This document shows, in pieces, positions 17,782 through 25,936 of a DNA stretch of 64,000 nucleotides. The notes under the pieces were generated by a model. The model was not told where the DNA came from and searched no databases. It saw only the letters and a program-made list of their open reading frames with translations. A program made the translations under genes and the position numbers. The stretch covers positions 62,001 to 126,000 of the forward strand of contig NZ_JAPPUW010000001.1 in the NCBI RefSeq assembly GCF_026712205.1, in the 5' to 3' direction. Source of the stretch: Pelomonas aquatica (GTDB taxonomy: Bacteria; Pseudomonadota; Gammaproteobacteria; Burkholderiales; Burkholderiaceae_C). Positions within the stretch are counted from its first letter, which is position 1; each line of letters opens with the position of its first letter.

Positions 17782-17804
17782 GAGGCGGGATTCTCAAGTC
17801 CAGA

Positions 17805-18728
17805 ATGCCGCTCATGGACTTCCAGCTCATCCTCGACGAGATCGACGCCGAACTGCGCCCGCGCCTGAGTGCCGTGGAGGGCAAGGTCGCGAGCTATATC
17901 CCGGCGCTGGCGCGCGTGTCGCCGGCCCGCTTCGGCATCGCGCTGCGCACCTGCGCGGGCGAGACGGCCCAGGCCGGCGACAGCGCCGTGCCCTTCTCCA
18001 TCCAGAGCATGTCCAAGGTGTTCTCGCTGACGCTGGCCATCCGCGCGCTCGGCGAGGCGCTGTGGGAGCGCATCGGCCGCGAGCCCTCGGGCAGCCCTTT
18101 CAACTCGCTGGTGCAGCTGGAGTCGGAGCGCGGCATCCCGCGCAACCCCTTCATCAATGCCGGCGCCATCGCGGTGGCGGACCGGCTCGTGTCGCAGGGC
18201 GACGCCAAGGCCGAGCTGCTGGCCCTGCTGGGCCGGCTGTGCGGCGAGCCCATCGCCATCGACGCCGAGGTCGCGCGCTCCGAGGCCGACACGGGTTTCC
18301 GCAACACGGCGCTGGCCAATTTCATGAAGGGCTTCGGCACGCTGGACAACGACGTGGCCACCGTGCTGGACGTCTACTTCAACCAGTGCGCCATCGCGAT
18401 GAGCTGCGAGCAGGTCGCCTGCGCGGCCGGCTATCTGTGCCGCGACGGCCGCCACCCGCTGGCCGGCACGCCGGTGCTCAACGCCGCGCAGACCCGGCGC
18501 GTCAATGCGCTGATGCTGACCTGCGGCACCTACGACGCGGCCGGCGAGTTCGCCTTCCGCATCGGCCTGCCCTGCAAGAGCGGCGTGGGCGGCGGCATCA
18601 TGGCCGTGGTGCCGGACCGGCTCACGCTGTGCGTCTGGTCGCCCGCGCTGGACCGCACCGGCAACTCCTGGCTGGGCCGGCAGGCGCTGGAGCTGTTCGT
18701 CGCGAAGACCGGGCTGTCGGTGTTTTAG
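17805..18728 (+). CDS. glsA: Glutaminase
   Basis: A 307-residue serine-dependent glutaminase (beta-lactamase fold), converting glutamine to glutamate and ammonia in the cytoplasm. The catalytic SxxK is Ser68-Lys71 in FSIQSMSKVFSL; the family features NPFINAGAIA, NDVATVLDVYFNQCAI and the C-terminal GVGGGIMAVVP are all present. The ATG at 17814 is an equally likely start. Its last four bases overlap the stop of the convergent DsbD-like gene. Confidence 0.94.
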   Translation: MPLMDFQLILDEIDAELRPRLSAVEGKVASYIPALARVSPARFGIALRTCAGETAQAGDSAVPFSIQSMSKVFSLTLAIRALGEALWERIGREPSGSPFNSLVQLESERGIPRNPFINAGAIAVADRLVSQGDAKAELLALLGRLCGEPIAIDAEVARSEADTGFRNTALANFMKGFGTLDNDVATVLDVYFNQCAIAMSCEQVACAAGYLCRDGRHPLAGTPVLNAAQTRRVNALMLTCGTYDAAGEFAFRIGLPCKSGVGGGIMAVVPDRLTLCVWSPALDRTGNSWLGRQALELFVAKTGLSVF

Positions 18729-20797
18729 AACCTGTTCAAGGTCTCGACGACCAGGCCCGGCGTCAGGATCTGCGGCAGCACCTGGGCCTCGGCCGCGCCG
18801 GGCGCGTAGTAGAGGTAGAGCGGCACGCCGGAGCGGCCATGGGCCTTGAGCACGGCGGTGATGGTCGGGTCCTCGCGGGTCCAGTCGCCCTTCAGGTAGA
18901 CGACGCCGGCCTTGGCGAAGGCGTCCTTCACCTCGGGGCGCGACAGCGCCACGCGCTCGTTGACGAGGCAGGAGATGCACCAGGCCGCCGTCAGGTTGAC
19001 GAACACCGGCTTGTTCTGCGCGCGCAGTTCGGCCAGGCGCTCGGGGCTGAAGGCCTCGATGCTGGCCTCACCCGCCGCATGGGTTTCGGCCGCCACCGGC
19101 TTGATCCAGCTCGTCGCGCCCAGCGCCAGCACGACGCTGATGACGGCCGCGCCCGTGCCGACGGCGCTTGCGCCGCTGCGGTGGCGCCACCACAGGCCGA
19201 AAGCCATCAGCACCAGACCGCCCAGCGCCAGCGCAACGCCGTCCGGCCCGGCCTGCTGGGCCAGCACCCACAGCAGCCAGACGACGGCCGCAAACATCGG
19301 GAAGGCCAGGGCCTGCTTGAAGGTATCCATCCACGCGCCCGGGCGCGGCAGCCAGCGCTGCGCGGCCGGCCAGAAGGCCAGCACGAGGAAAGGCAGGGCC
19401 AGGCCCAGGCCCAGCGCGAGGAACACGGCCACCATCACCGCGGCCGGCTGGGCCAGCGCGAAGGCCAGCGCCGCGCCCATGAAGGGCGCCGTGCAGGGCG
19501 TGGCGACCACGGCCGCCAGCACGCCGGTGAAGAAGCTGCCGGCCAGCCCGTTGCGCGCGGCCAGCCCGGAGCCCAGGCCGGTGAAGCTGCCGCCGATCTC
19601 GAACAGGCCCGACAGGTTCAGGCCCACCAGGAAGAGCAGATAGGCCACGACCAGCACGAAGACCGGCGAGTGGAACTGGAAGCCCCAGCCGACCTGCTGG
19701 CCACCGGCGCGCAACGCGATCAGCACGCCGGCCAGCGCGACGAAGCTGAGCAGCACGCCGGCCGTATAGGCCAGGCCCTCGGCGCGATGGTTGCCCTTGT
19801 TCACGAGGGCCAGGGCCTTGATGGACAGCACCGGGAAGACGCAGGGCATCAGGTTCAGGATCAGGCCACCGACCAGGGCCAGGGCCAGCGCGGGCAACAG
19901 GCCGAGGTCGCTGTCGGGCGCAGTGGCGGGCGCTGCGGCCCCGGTGGCGGCGGGCGCGTTCAGGTCGGCCGGGCCGGGGCCCTTGCCGGCGCCTTCGGGC
20001 ATGGGCGCGGAGACTTCCCAGGCCTGCTCGCCGGCGGCCGTCGTCAGCACGAGGACGCCGCCCAGCGGCTTGCCGGCCGCCAGCGGCTCGTCGCCGGCCG
20101 GCAGCTCCAGCGCCCAGCCGCCGCCCTCCGGCTTGAGGGGCTGGGGCGCGCTGTGCGCCACGGCGCCCCAGGTCTCGGCAAAGAAATAGGCCTTGGTGAC
20201 GCCGGCGGTCGGGCCGCCGAGCCGCACGCCCTGGGCCGCGGGCTTCAGGGTCATGGCGAAGGGCGCGGGCCTGGGGATGGCGCCGCGCCACTCCTCGATC
20301 TGCGCGGCGTCGGGGCCGGCCTTGGCCTCGGCCGCCACCGGCAAATCCAACCCAAGGCTGACCTGCTCGGGGATGCAGACGTCCTTGCAGACCAGCCATT
20401 TCACGTCGGCGGCCGGCCTGAAGCGGCTGCCGGGCCTGGCGTCGGTCGGCACGGTCAGCTCGACGAGCAGGGCCGCGCGGCCCTCGTAGCCGTAGTTGAC
20501 GATGGGGCCGATGGCCTGGATGGACGGCGTCGGCCACTGCAGCGGGCCGGCCTGGGCGCCGCTCCAGTCCAGGGTCGTGGCCTGGCCGGAGTCGCCCGGG
20601 TTCTTCCAGTAGGTGTGCCAGTGCGGCCTGATGTCCTGCTCCAGCGCGACCGTGAAGCGCTGCCCCGGCGCGACCGCGGCCTGGCTGGACACCAGGCGGG
20701 CCTGGACATGCTCGGTCGCGGCCTGGGGCGGCGCGGCCAGGGCCATCAGCGGAGCGGCCAGCAGGGCCGGGAAAAGGGGGCGCAGGAACGAAAGCAT
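18725..20797 (-). CDS. DsbD/ScsB-type thiol:disulphide interchange protein
   Basis: A 690-residue inner-membrane electron carrier. Order: signal peptide (about 1-22), a periplasmic N-terminal domain with the ScsB-type pattern HWHTYWKNPGDSG and a CKDVC pair, eight or so membrane helices with the conserved cysteines in LMPCVFPVLS and TPCTAPFMG, and a C-terminal thioredoxin domain with WCISC. It carries reducing power from cytoplasmic thioredoxin to periplasmic proteins. The N-terminal domain resembles ScsB more than classical DsbD. A 35-base gap separates it from the DTW gene. Confidence 0.93.
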   Translation of the reverse strand: MLSFLRPLFPALLAAPLMALAAPPQAATEHVQARLVSSQAAVAPGQRFTVALEQDIRPHWHTYWKNPGDSGQATTLDWSGAQAGPLQWPTPSIQAIGPIVNYGYEGRAALLVELTVPTDARPGSRFRPAADVKWLVCKDVCIPEQVSLGLDLPVAAEAKAGPDAAQIEEWRGAIPRPAPFAMTLKPAAQGVRLGGPTAGVTKAYFFAETWGAVAHSAPQPLKPEGGGWALELPAGDEPLAAGKPLGGVLVLTTAAGEQAWEVSAPMPEGAGKGPGPADLNAPAATGAAAPATAPDSDLGLLPALALALVGGLILNLMPCVFPVLSIKALALVNKGNHRAEGLAYTAGVLLSFVALAGVLIALRAGGQQVGWGFQFHSPVFVLVVAYLLFLVGLNLSGLFEIGGSFTGLGSGLAARNGLAGSFFTGVLAAVVATPCTAPFMGAALAFALAQPAAVMVAVFLALGLGLALPFLVLAFWPAAQRWLPRPGAWMDTFKQALAFPMFAAVVWLLWVLAQQAGPDGVALALGGLVLMAFGLWWRHRSGASAVGTGAAVISVVLALGATSWIKPVAAETHAAGEASIEAFSPERLAELRAQNKPVFVNLTAAWCISCLVNERVALSRPEVKDAFAKAGVVYLKGDWTREDPTITAVLKAHGRSGVPLYLYYAPGAAEAQVLPQILTPGLVVETLNRF

Positions 20798-20831
20798 TCT
20801 GAAATCCTAGGCCAAAGCCATTTCACCGCGT

Positions 20832-21368
20832 TTAGTCACCCCGTCTCGACAGGCCCGCGCGGACGAATTCGTCGAAGGCCGCCCACAGCGGATCGAAGCG
20901 TTCAGGGATGCCCTCCAGCAGCGCCAGCGCATGCAGGCCGGCCTCCAGCGTGGACAGCTGGCCGGGCCGGTGGGCGCGGCGGATGGCGTAGCGACTGGGC
21001 TGGGGCGGCAGGCTCAGGCGCGGCAGCGCGGCCAGCCAGGGGTTGGCGGCCAGCAGCCGGCGGCTCTGGCGCCAGCTGCCGTCGAGCAGGATCAGGCGGC
21101 TGACATCGGCGGGCGGCGGGCCGGCGCCGGGGTAGAGCAGCGCCGTGCCGGGCCCGGCCAGCGCCGTATCGAAGACCTCGCCGCGCAGCAGCCGGGCCGC
21201 GGGACTCAGGCCCAGGGTCAGGAAGGCCGCCGTGTTCTTCGCATGCCCGGCCTCGGCCGGGTGCTGCAGCACGACCAGCCCGGTGCGCACCGCCACGGGC
21301 GGCGGCAGCGTCGCGCACAGGCAGGTGGCGGCCGGCCGCTCGCAGCGCGGGCAGACCGCGCGAGGCAT
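20832..21368 (-). CDS. DTW-domain protein, tRNA-uridine aminocarboxypropyltransferase-like
   Basis: A 178-residue DTW-domain protein. Members related to TapT add an aminocarboxypropyl group from SAM to a uridine in tRNA. Visible: the zinc-type CPRCERPAATCLC near the start, HPAEAGHAKNTA, and the signature as LDGSWRQSRR (Ser in place of Thr in DTW/DGTW). YAIRRAH and LSTLEA follow as expected. The start is two bases from a 160-bp palindromic repeat, so any promoter or ribosome site would have to lie inside that repeat or be absent (coupling from upstream). Confidence 0.9.
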   Translation of the reverse strand: MPRAVCPRCERPAATCLCATLPPPVAVRTGLVVLQHPAEAGHAKNTAAFLTLGLSPAARLLRGEVFDTALAGPGTALLYPGAGPPPADVSRLILLDGSWRQSRRLLAANPWLAALPRLSLPPQPSRYAIRRAHRPGQLSTLEAGLHALALLEGIPERFDPLWAAFDEFVRAGLSRRGD

Positions 21369-21370
21369 CA

Positions 21371-21530
21371 GAGCTTGAGAGTTTTTCGGCCGTGCCCGAA
21401 AGGCGCGTCAAAACGCCGCCGATCTAGGCGCAAAGCACAGCCATAGCTCGGGCTATGGCGAGCATTTGCAACGACGAGCGGGGGTGTTTTGGCGTGCAAG
21501 GCGGGCATGGCTGAAAGACTCTCAAGCTCT
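21371..21530. repeat. 160-bp foldback repeat, copy 1
   Basis: This element fills the whole gap between the DTW gene start and the membrane protein stop. It is flanked by 12-bp terminal inverted repeats (GAGCTTGAGAGT and its complement) and centred on a perfect palindrome (CCATAGC...GCTATGG at 21441-21458). The reverse complement matches 24088-24247 with about four differences over 160 bases. There is no coding capacity and no obvious target duplication. It looks like a MITE-like or REP-type unit. Confidence 0.88.
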
Positions 21531-22108
21531 CAGCTCGGCTGCGGCGGGACCGAGTGCGGCGCCTGGGTGGACTCGGCAGCGTCCATGCCGGCCGCGGCCG
21601 GCGGCTCGCCTTCGCCGTGACGGCGGAGCGAGCGCGTGCCGGGCAGGCCCAACTGGCGCCTTCTGGCCCAGCGCCCGGCCAGCCAGATGCCGGCCAAGAC
21701 GCCGAAGATGTTCAATGCGCCGAACAACGGCGCCGCGCCGGACGACAGCAGCATGGTCTGCAGCGGCGCCGAATAGGCACGTGGCCTCAGTGCGAAGCTG
21801 AAGGCCCCGAAGATCAGCCAGCCGGCCCAGGCCACGCCCACGCCCGACATCATCCAGGCGACATAGGGCCGGTGGCGGCGGCGCGTCGGGCGCAGCGTCA
21901 GAAAGGCCCAGAAAGTCGCGAGCAGGAAGAGCAGCAGCATGATGGCCAGCGCCTCGCCGAGCATGACGGGCAGGCTGCCGCGCCCGCCCAGCGCCGTGTA
22001 GACCTGGCGCGGCAGCCCGATGGCGGCGTACTTCATCGCGGCGCCCGCGCCGAAGCAGTAGAGCAGGAGTCCCGAGACGAAGGCAATGGAACGGCGGGCA
22101 GCTTTCAT
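21530..22108 (-). CDS. Hypothetical membrane protein
   Basis: Starting at the ATG at 22108 gives 192 residues with four predicted membrane helices (around 9-27, 43-65, 81-105 and 120-145) separated by short Arg-rich loops (LRPTRRRHRPY, GRWARRRQLG) that would face the cytoplasm. The C-terminal tail is hydrophilic and Pro/Ala-rich. I do not recognise the family. The same frame stays open upstream to 22279 but through structured repeat sequence. The stop codon abuts the foldback repeat. Confidence 0.72.
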   Translation of the reverse strand: MKAARRSIAFVSGLLLYCFGAGAAMKYAAIGLPRQVYTALGGRGSLPVMLGEALAIMLLLFLLATFWAFLTLRPTRRRHRPYVAWMMSGVGVAWAGWLIFGAFSFALRPRAYSAPLQTMLLSSGAAPLFGALNIFGVLAGIWLAGRWARRRQLGLPGTRSLRRHGEGEPPAAAGMDAAESTQAPHSVPPQPS

Positions 22109-22170
22109 GGGGGCGCATTCTCGGTGAGCCGCGCGCCGGGCCGGGCCGAGATTTCCCGACGGGCAAAACG

Positions 22171-22200
22171 AAGCCCGCGGTCCGGGGGGACGGCGGGCTT
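22171..22200 (-). terminator. Terminator-like hairpin
   Basis: An 8-bp stem AAGCCCGC/GCGGGCTT with a GC-rich loop. On the minus strand it is followed by CGTTTTG, a weak T tract. It would end transcription from the small gene at 22372-22557 before the membrane protein gene. Confidence 0.55.
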
Positions 22201-22222
22201 TGGGGGATGGCTTGTCACTCAT

Positions 22223-22360
22223 GCCATCCGGCCTGCATGCCGGATGGCCTTCGCCGGGCGTCGCGCAGTGCGAAGGCACTGCGCTCTTGGGGGCTCATGG
22301 CGACCGGCCTGCATGCCGGTCGCCCTTCGTGAGGCGTCGCCCAGTGCGCAGGCACTGGGC
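22223..22360. repeat. Tandem 76-bp hairpin array
   Basis: Four hairpins in two units 76 bases apart. Unit 1 has 22223-22248 (10-bp stem, loop CTGCAT) and 22263-22284 (9-bp stem, loop GAAG). Unit 2 has 22299-22324 (10-bp stem, same loop) and 22339-22360 (9-bp stem, loop GCAG). Between units, three base pairs of the first hairpin and one of the second differ, and every change is compensated on the other arm. This lies downstream of the small gene on the minus strand. Confidence 0.85.
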
Positions 22361-22371
22361 TCGGTCCTCAC

Positions 22372-22557
22372 TCAGCGCTTGCGGTCGAAGCGCAGGGCGC
22401 GGGCGAGGCCGCGGCGTTCGCCGCTGTAGAAACCGGTGTCGAAGGCTTCGTGCTTGCGGCCCTTGTCGACGGATTCCTCGGCGCCCCAGGCCAGGCCCAT
22501 CTCGGGCGCGGGGATGCGGCGGTGCTGCGATTCGGTGCGGGGCTGGATCTTCATCAT
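22372..22557 (-). CDS. Small hypothetical protein, 61 residues
   Basis: The ATG at 22557 (or 22554) gives a 61-residue hydrophilic protein starting MMKIQPRTESQHRR and ending GLARALRFDRKR. It is rich in Arg, Lys and Glu, with no membrane helix. I do not recognise a family. It is transcribed away from the aminopeptidase gene and shares its 150-base upstream region, and a terminator-like hairpin and hairpin array follow its stop. This arrangement supports a real gene. It could be a small nucleic-acid- or ribosome-associated protein, but nothing proves it. Confidence 0.6.
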   Translation of the reverse strand: MMKIQPRTESQHRRIPAPEMGLAWGAEESVDKGRKHEAFDTGFYSGERRGLARALRFDRKR

Positions 22558-22628
22558 GGCTGTCTTGCCTGTCTCGCGGCCCGAAAGCGGCGCGATTGGG
22601 TGGCACAACGCCGGCCCGGCAACGGCGG

Positions 22629-22671
22629 TTGACAGGCCACTCACATTTCTTTGCATGTCGATTTATCGACA
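22629..22671 (+). promoter_or_regulatory. Promoter element and operator-like palindrome before the aminopeptidase gene
   Basis: TTGACA at 22629-22634 is a consensus -35 box, but no good -10 lies at the right spacing. A perfect palindrome TGTCGAT-TT-ATCGACA spans 22656-22671, 34 bases before the aminopeptidase ATG, and could be a regulator site acting on this gene, the divergent small gene, or both. The region is noticeably AT-richer than its surroundings. Confidence 0.5.
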
Positions 22672-22704
22672 ATGCCGGCTCTACGAATTCCAGGATTCCA
22701 CGCC

Positions 22705-24087
22705 ATGAGCGTCCAGCTGAAGAAATCCCTGCCGGCCAAGGCCGTGCCCATCACCGTCGTCGACCGCGCCGCCTTCCAGGCGCTGGCGCCCGGCCTGCCG
22801 GAGGCGACCCGGCAGTGGCTGGCCACGGTCGGCTTCGTCGGCGCCGCGGACAGCCATGCGCTGCTGCCGGGCGCGGACGGCCAGCTGGCCGGCGTCTTCG
22901 CCGGCGTGGCCCACGCCGCCCACCCCTTCGCGCTGAGCCATCTGCCGCTGGCCCTGCCGGAAGGCGTCTACAAGCTCGACGACGCCGGCCTGGCTCTGCA
23001 CCACGAGGCGGCGGCGCTGTCCTGGGAGCTGGGCGGCTACCGCTTCGATCTCTACAAGCCGGCCAAGCGCGCGCCGGCCACGCTGGCGCTCAAGGCCGGC
23101 GCGGGCGCCGAGCGCGGCCTCGCGCTGGCCACGGCCATCGCGGCCACGCGCGACCTCGTCAACACGCCGGCCGAGCACATGGGCCCGGCCGAGCTGGCCG
23201 GCGCCGCCAAGGCCCTGGCCAGGCAATACGGCGCCCGCTTCAAGGAGGTCGTCGGCGACGCGCTGCTGAAGCAGAATTTCCCGAGCATCCACGCGGTCGG
23301 CCGCGCGAGCACGCGCTCACCTCGCCTGATCGAGCTGAACTGGGGCAACCCCAAGCACCCCAAGCTGGCCCTGGTCGGCAAGGGCGTCTGCTTCGACAGC
23401 GGCGGCCTGGACATCAAGAGCGCCGACGGCATGCGCCAGATGAAGAAGGACATGGGCGGCGCGGCCAATGCGCTGGGCCTGGCCGGTCTCATCATGGCCT
23501 TCAAGCTGCCGGTGCAACTGCAGCTGCTGATCCCGGCGGTGGAGAACGCGATCTCCGGCAACGCCTACCGGCCCGGCGACGTCATCAAGACGCGCAAGGG
23601 CCTGCACATCGAGATCGGCAATACCGACGCCGAGGGCCGCGTCGTCCTGTGCGACGCGCTGGCCTATGCGGCCGAGGGCCGGCCGGACCTCGTCATCGAC
23701 CTGGCCACGCTGACCGGCGCGGCCCGCGTGGCGCTGGGCGCCCAGCTGCCGGCGCTGTTCGCCAAGCACATGGACACGGCGCGCGACCTCGTCGACCTGG
23801 GCCTGAAGCTGGACGACCCGCTGTGGCATATGCCGCTGTGGGCGCCCTACCACGCCGGCATCGAGAGCTCGATAGCCGACATCGTCAACACCGGCAAGAG
23901 CGCGCTGGCCGGCGCGATCAACGCCGCGCTGTTCCTGGAAGACTTCCTGCCGGCCCAGCAGGACTGGCTGCACGTCGATCTGTTCGCCTGGAACGACACG
24001 GCCCGGCCGGGGCGTCCGGTGGGCGGCGAGGCGCAGACCCTCCGCACGCTGCTGACCTACCTGGAGCAGCGCTACGCGGCGGCCTGA
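22705..24087 (+). CDS. M17 leucyl aminopeptidase family protein
   Basis: A 460-residue cytosolic metallo-aminopeptidase. I begin at the ATG at 22705 (MSVQLKKSLPAK). The family signature NTDAEGRVVLCDAL and the metal-binding GVCFDSGGLDIKS are intact, as are ATLTGAARVALG and the catalytic Lys region in that Gly-Asp helix. The N-terminal domain is shorter than in E. coli PepA, as in the PepB-like branch. It would hydrolyse N-terminal residues from peptides. The gene ends immediately before a foldback repeat. Confidence 0.93.
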   Translation: MSVQLKKSLPAKAVPITVVDRAAFQALAPGLPEATRQWLATVGFVGAADSHALLPGADGQLAGVFAGVAHAAHPFALSHLPLALPEGVYKLDDAGLALHHEAAALSWELGGYRFDLYKPAKRAPATLALKAGAGAERGLALATAIAATRDLVNTPAEHMGPAELAGAAKALARQYGARFKEVVGDALLKQNFPSIHAVGRASTRSPRLIELNWGNPKHPKLALVGKGVCFDSGGLDIKSADGMRQMKKDMGGAANALGLAGLIMAFKLPVQLQLLIPAVENAISGNAYRPGDVIKTRKGLHIEIGNTDAEGRVVLCDALAYAAEGRPDLVIDLATLTGAARVALGAQLPALFAKHMDTARDLVDLGLKLDDPLWHMPLWAPYHAGIESSIADIVNTGKSALAGAINAALFLEDFLPAQQDWLHVDLFAWNDTARPGRPVGGEAQTLRTLLTYLEQRYAAA

Positions 24088-24247
24088 GAGCTTGAGAGTC
24101 TTTCACCCATGCCCGCCTTGCACGCCAAAACGCCCCCGCTCGTCGTTGCAAATGCTCGCCATAGCCCGAGCTATGGCTGTGCTTTGCGCCTAGATCGGGG
24201 GCGTTTTGACGCGCCTTTCGGGCACGGCCGAAAAACTCTCAACCTCT
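24088..24247. repeat. 160-bp foldback repeat, copy 2
   Basis: This copy starts on the base after the aminopeptidase TGA and ends two bases before the stop of the convergent ProQ-like gene. It is inverted relative to copy 1 (21371-21530). The internal arms CAAAACGCCCCCG and CGGGGGCGTTTTG pair perfectly here, while the centre is CCATAGCCCGAGCTATGG. Only about four positions differ between the copies. Confidence 0.88.
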
Positions 24248-24249
24248 GA

Positions 24250-25125
24250 TTACTCGGCCGGATCCTGGGCCGGCGGCTGATCGGCGGCCGGCTCGGCCTT
24301 GGCGGCACGGGTGGCGGCCTGCAGGGCCTGGGCCATCTGGGACATCTGGGCCTGGGCGGGCTGCTCGACCTGCTGGGGCGCGGGCTTGCGGCCCGGCTGC
24401 GGCGGGCGGCCGCCTTCGCCGCGCGGCTGGTCGCGCCGGCCGTCTGCGCGCTGCTCGGGGCGACGCGGGCCGCGGCCCTCGGGCCGGCCGCCACCGGGGC
24501 GGCGGTCATCGCGGCGGTCCTCCCGACGCGCGTCTCGCGGCGGGGCCGGCGGCGCCTCGGCGCGCTCCTTGCGCGCGATCTCCAGCAGGCCTGGCAGCTC
24601 CTCGGGCACGACGCCCTTGAGCACGCAGAAGTTGGCCTCGGTCAGCGTCGTGCGCTCGAAGTCCCACAGCAGCTGGGCGCGATTGCGGCGCTGCTGCGCT
24701 TCCAGCTGGTGGCGCTCCTGCTCGGCCTGCTCGCGCTCCTGGCGCGCGCCGCGGCGGCGGGCCAGCTCTTCGCGGGCCGCGCCGAGGTGTTCCTCGCTGA
24801 TCTCGCCGGCCGGGTTGCCGTCCAGGTCGAAGCGGGTCCGGCCTTGAGTCAGCGCGATCAGATAGCCGGTGCTGCCGGTGTGGCGGCGCAGGAAGGCGCT
24901 GAGCTGGGCCTTGCTGAACTTGCCGGGGGCGCGCTCCTGGATGTCGGCCTGGATGCGCAGCTTGACGGGCTTGGGCTTGCCCGTGAACAGGGCGGGAAAC
25001 AGCGCCTTCAGCTCCGCCGTCGCGTCGCGCACGGGCGCCGGCTCAACAGGAGCGGCGGGCGCGGCGGGCGCGGGAGCGGGGGTGTCGTCGGCCGGGGCGG
25101 CGGTTTCGGGAAGATCGGAATTCAT
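24250..25125 (-). CDS. ProQ/FinO-family RNA-binding protein
   Basis: A 291-residue protein from the ATG at 25125 (MNSDLPETAAP). After a Pro/Ala-rich N-terminal linker, a ProQ/FinO domain occupies about residues 35-140 (ELKALFPALFTGKPKPVKL, LSAFLRRHTGSTGYL, RFDLDGNPAG). The rest is a long disordered tail full of Arg, Glu, Gly and Pro (RREDRRDDRRPGG). Such proteins bind structured 3' ends of mRNAs and small RNAs. The Arg-rich tail probably adds nonspecific RNA affinity. Confidence 0.92.
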   Translation of the reverse strand: MNSDLPETAAPADDTPAPAPAAPAAPVEPAPVRDATAELKALFPALFTGKPKPVKLRIQADIQERAPGKFSKAQLSAFLRRHTGSTGYLIALTQGRTRFDLDGNPAGEISEEHLGAAREELARRRGARQEREQAEQERHQLEAQQRRNRAQLLWDFERTTLTEANFCVLKGVVPEELPGLLEIARKERAEAPPAPPRDARREDRRDDRRPGGGRPEGRGPRRPEQRADGRRDQPRGEGGRPPQPGRKPAPQQVEQPAQAQMSQMAQALQAATRAAKAEPAADQPPAQDPAE

Positions 25126-25207
25126 GAACGGGGCCTGAAAACAGGGTGCGGATTGTCGTTCACGCCACCCGCCCGCCCAAGCCCAGGGCCGAACCGCCTG
25201 CAAAGGC

Positions 25208-25888
25208 TCAGCCGCCGAGGCCTCCGAACACCTTCTTCAGGATGGCGCTGCCGGTGCCGACCGGGTCCTGGCGGATCTTCTTCTCCTCCTCGCCGAGGAT
25301 CCGGTAGAGCCCGTCCAGCGCGCGGGCCGTGACGTACTGCTGGATGTTGGCGTCCTCGCCGCCGACGAGGCCGAAGCCCGAGGCCTTCTTGGCCACCGCG
25401 TTGTACTTGTCGGCCAGCGCGACCTTCTCGGTCGCCTGGGTCACGATGGGCAGGAACTGCCGGCCCAGCGGCTCGCGCGTCTTGCCGGCGAAGAACTGCG
25501 TGACCGAGTCGTCGCCGCCCTTCAGGATCTTCAGCCCGTCCTCGACGCTCATGTCCTTCACGGCCTTGACCAGCAGCGGCCTGGCGGCCGGCACGGCGGC
25601 CTCGGCGGCGCGGTTCATCGCGGTGACGAGTTCGTCCAGCCTGCCGCCCTGGCCGGTGGCGCGCAGCAGCCGGGCGGCGTCCTTCAGGTGGCCGGGCAGC
25701 TCGATCTTCACGAGTGGGTTGCCGAGGAATCCATCGGGCCGGCCGAGCAGGGCCACGGCCGAATTGGCGCCGCGCTCCAGCGCCGTGCGGATGCCGGCAT
25801 TGGCGTCGCCCTCGGTCAGGCCCAGCGCCCAGGCGGGGCGCAGCAGCAGCAGGGCGGGGGCACTGGCGATGACGAGGCGGCGTTGCAT
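25208..25888 (-). CDS. DUF4197 family protein
   Basis: A 226-residue secreted protein from the ATG at 25888 with a signal peptide (MQRRLVIASAPALLLLRPAWA). The mature part matches DUF4197 (GIRTALERGANSAVALLG, FLGNPLVKIELP, VEDGLKILKGGDDSVTQFF, NIQQYVTARALDGLY). The function of the family is unknown; it is expected to be periplasmic and mostly helical. An in-frame ATG at 25924 would hide the signal peptide. Confidence 0.9.
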   Translation of the reverse strand: MQRRLVIASAPALLLLRPAWALGLTEGDANAGIRTALERGANSAVALLGRPDGFLGNPLVKIELPGHLKDAARLLRATGQGGRLDELVTAMNRAAEAAVPAARPLLVKAVKDMSVEDGLKILKGGDDSVTQFFAGKTREPLGRQFLPIVTQATEKVALADKYNAVAKKASGFGLVGGEDANIQQYVTARALDGLYRILGEEEKKIRQDPVGTGSAILKKVFGGLGG

Positions 25889-25936
25889 GGCGGGCTCCAG
25901 GGGGCGGGGCCGCCATCTTCCCACCGTCCGCGCCGT

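Noticed and set aside
17738-21103. Very long open frame on the plus strand running across glutaminase and antisense to the DsbD-like gene
   Set aside because: High GC content removes stop codons from shadow frames; the composition is Gly/Arg/Gln/His-rich and no family motif is present, while the real genes on both strands have clear motifs.
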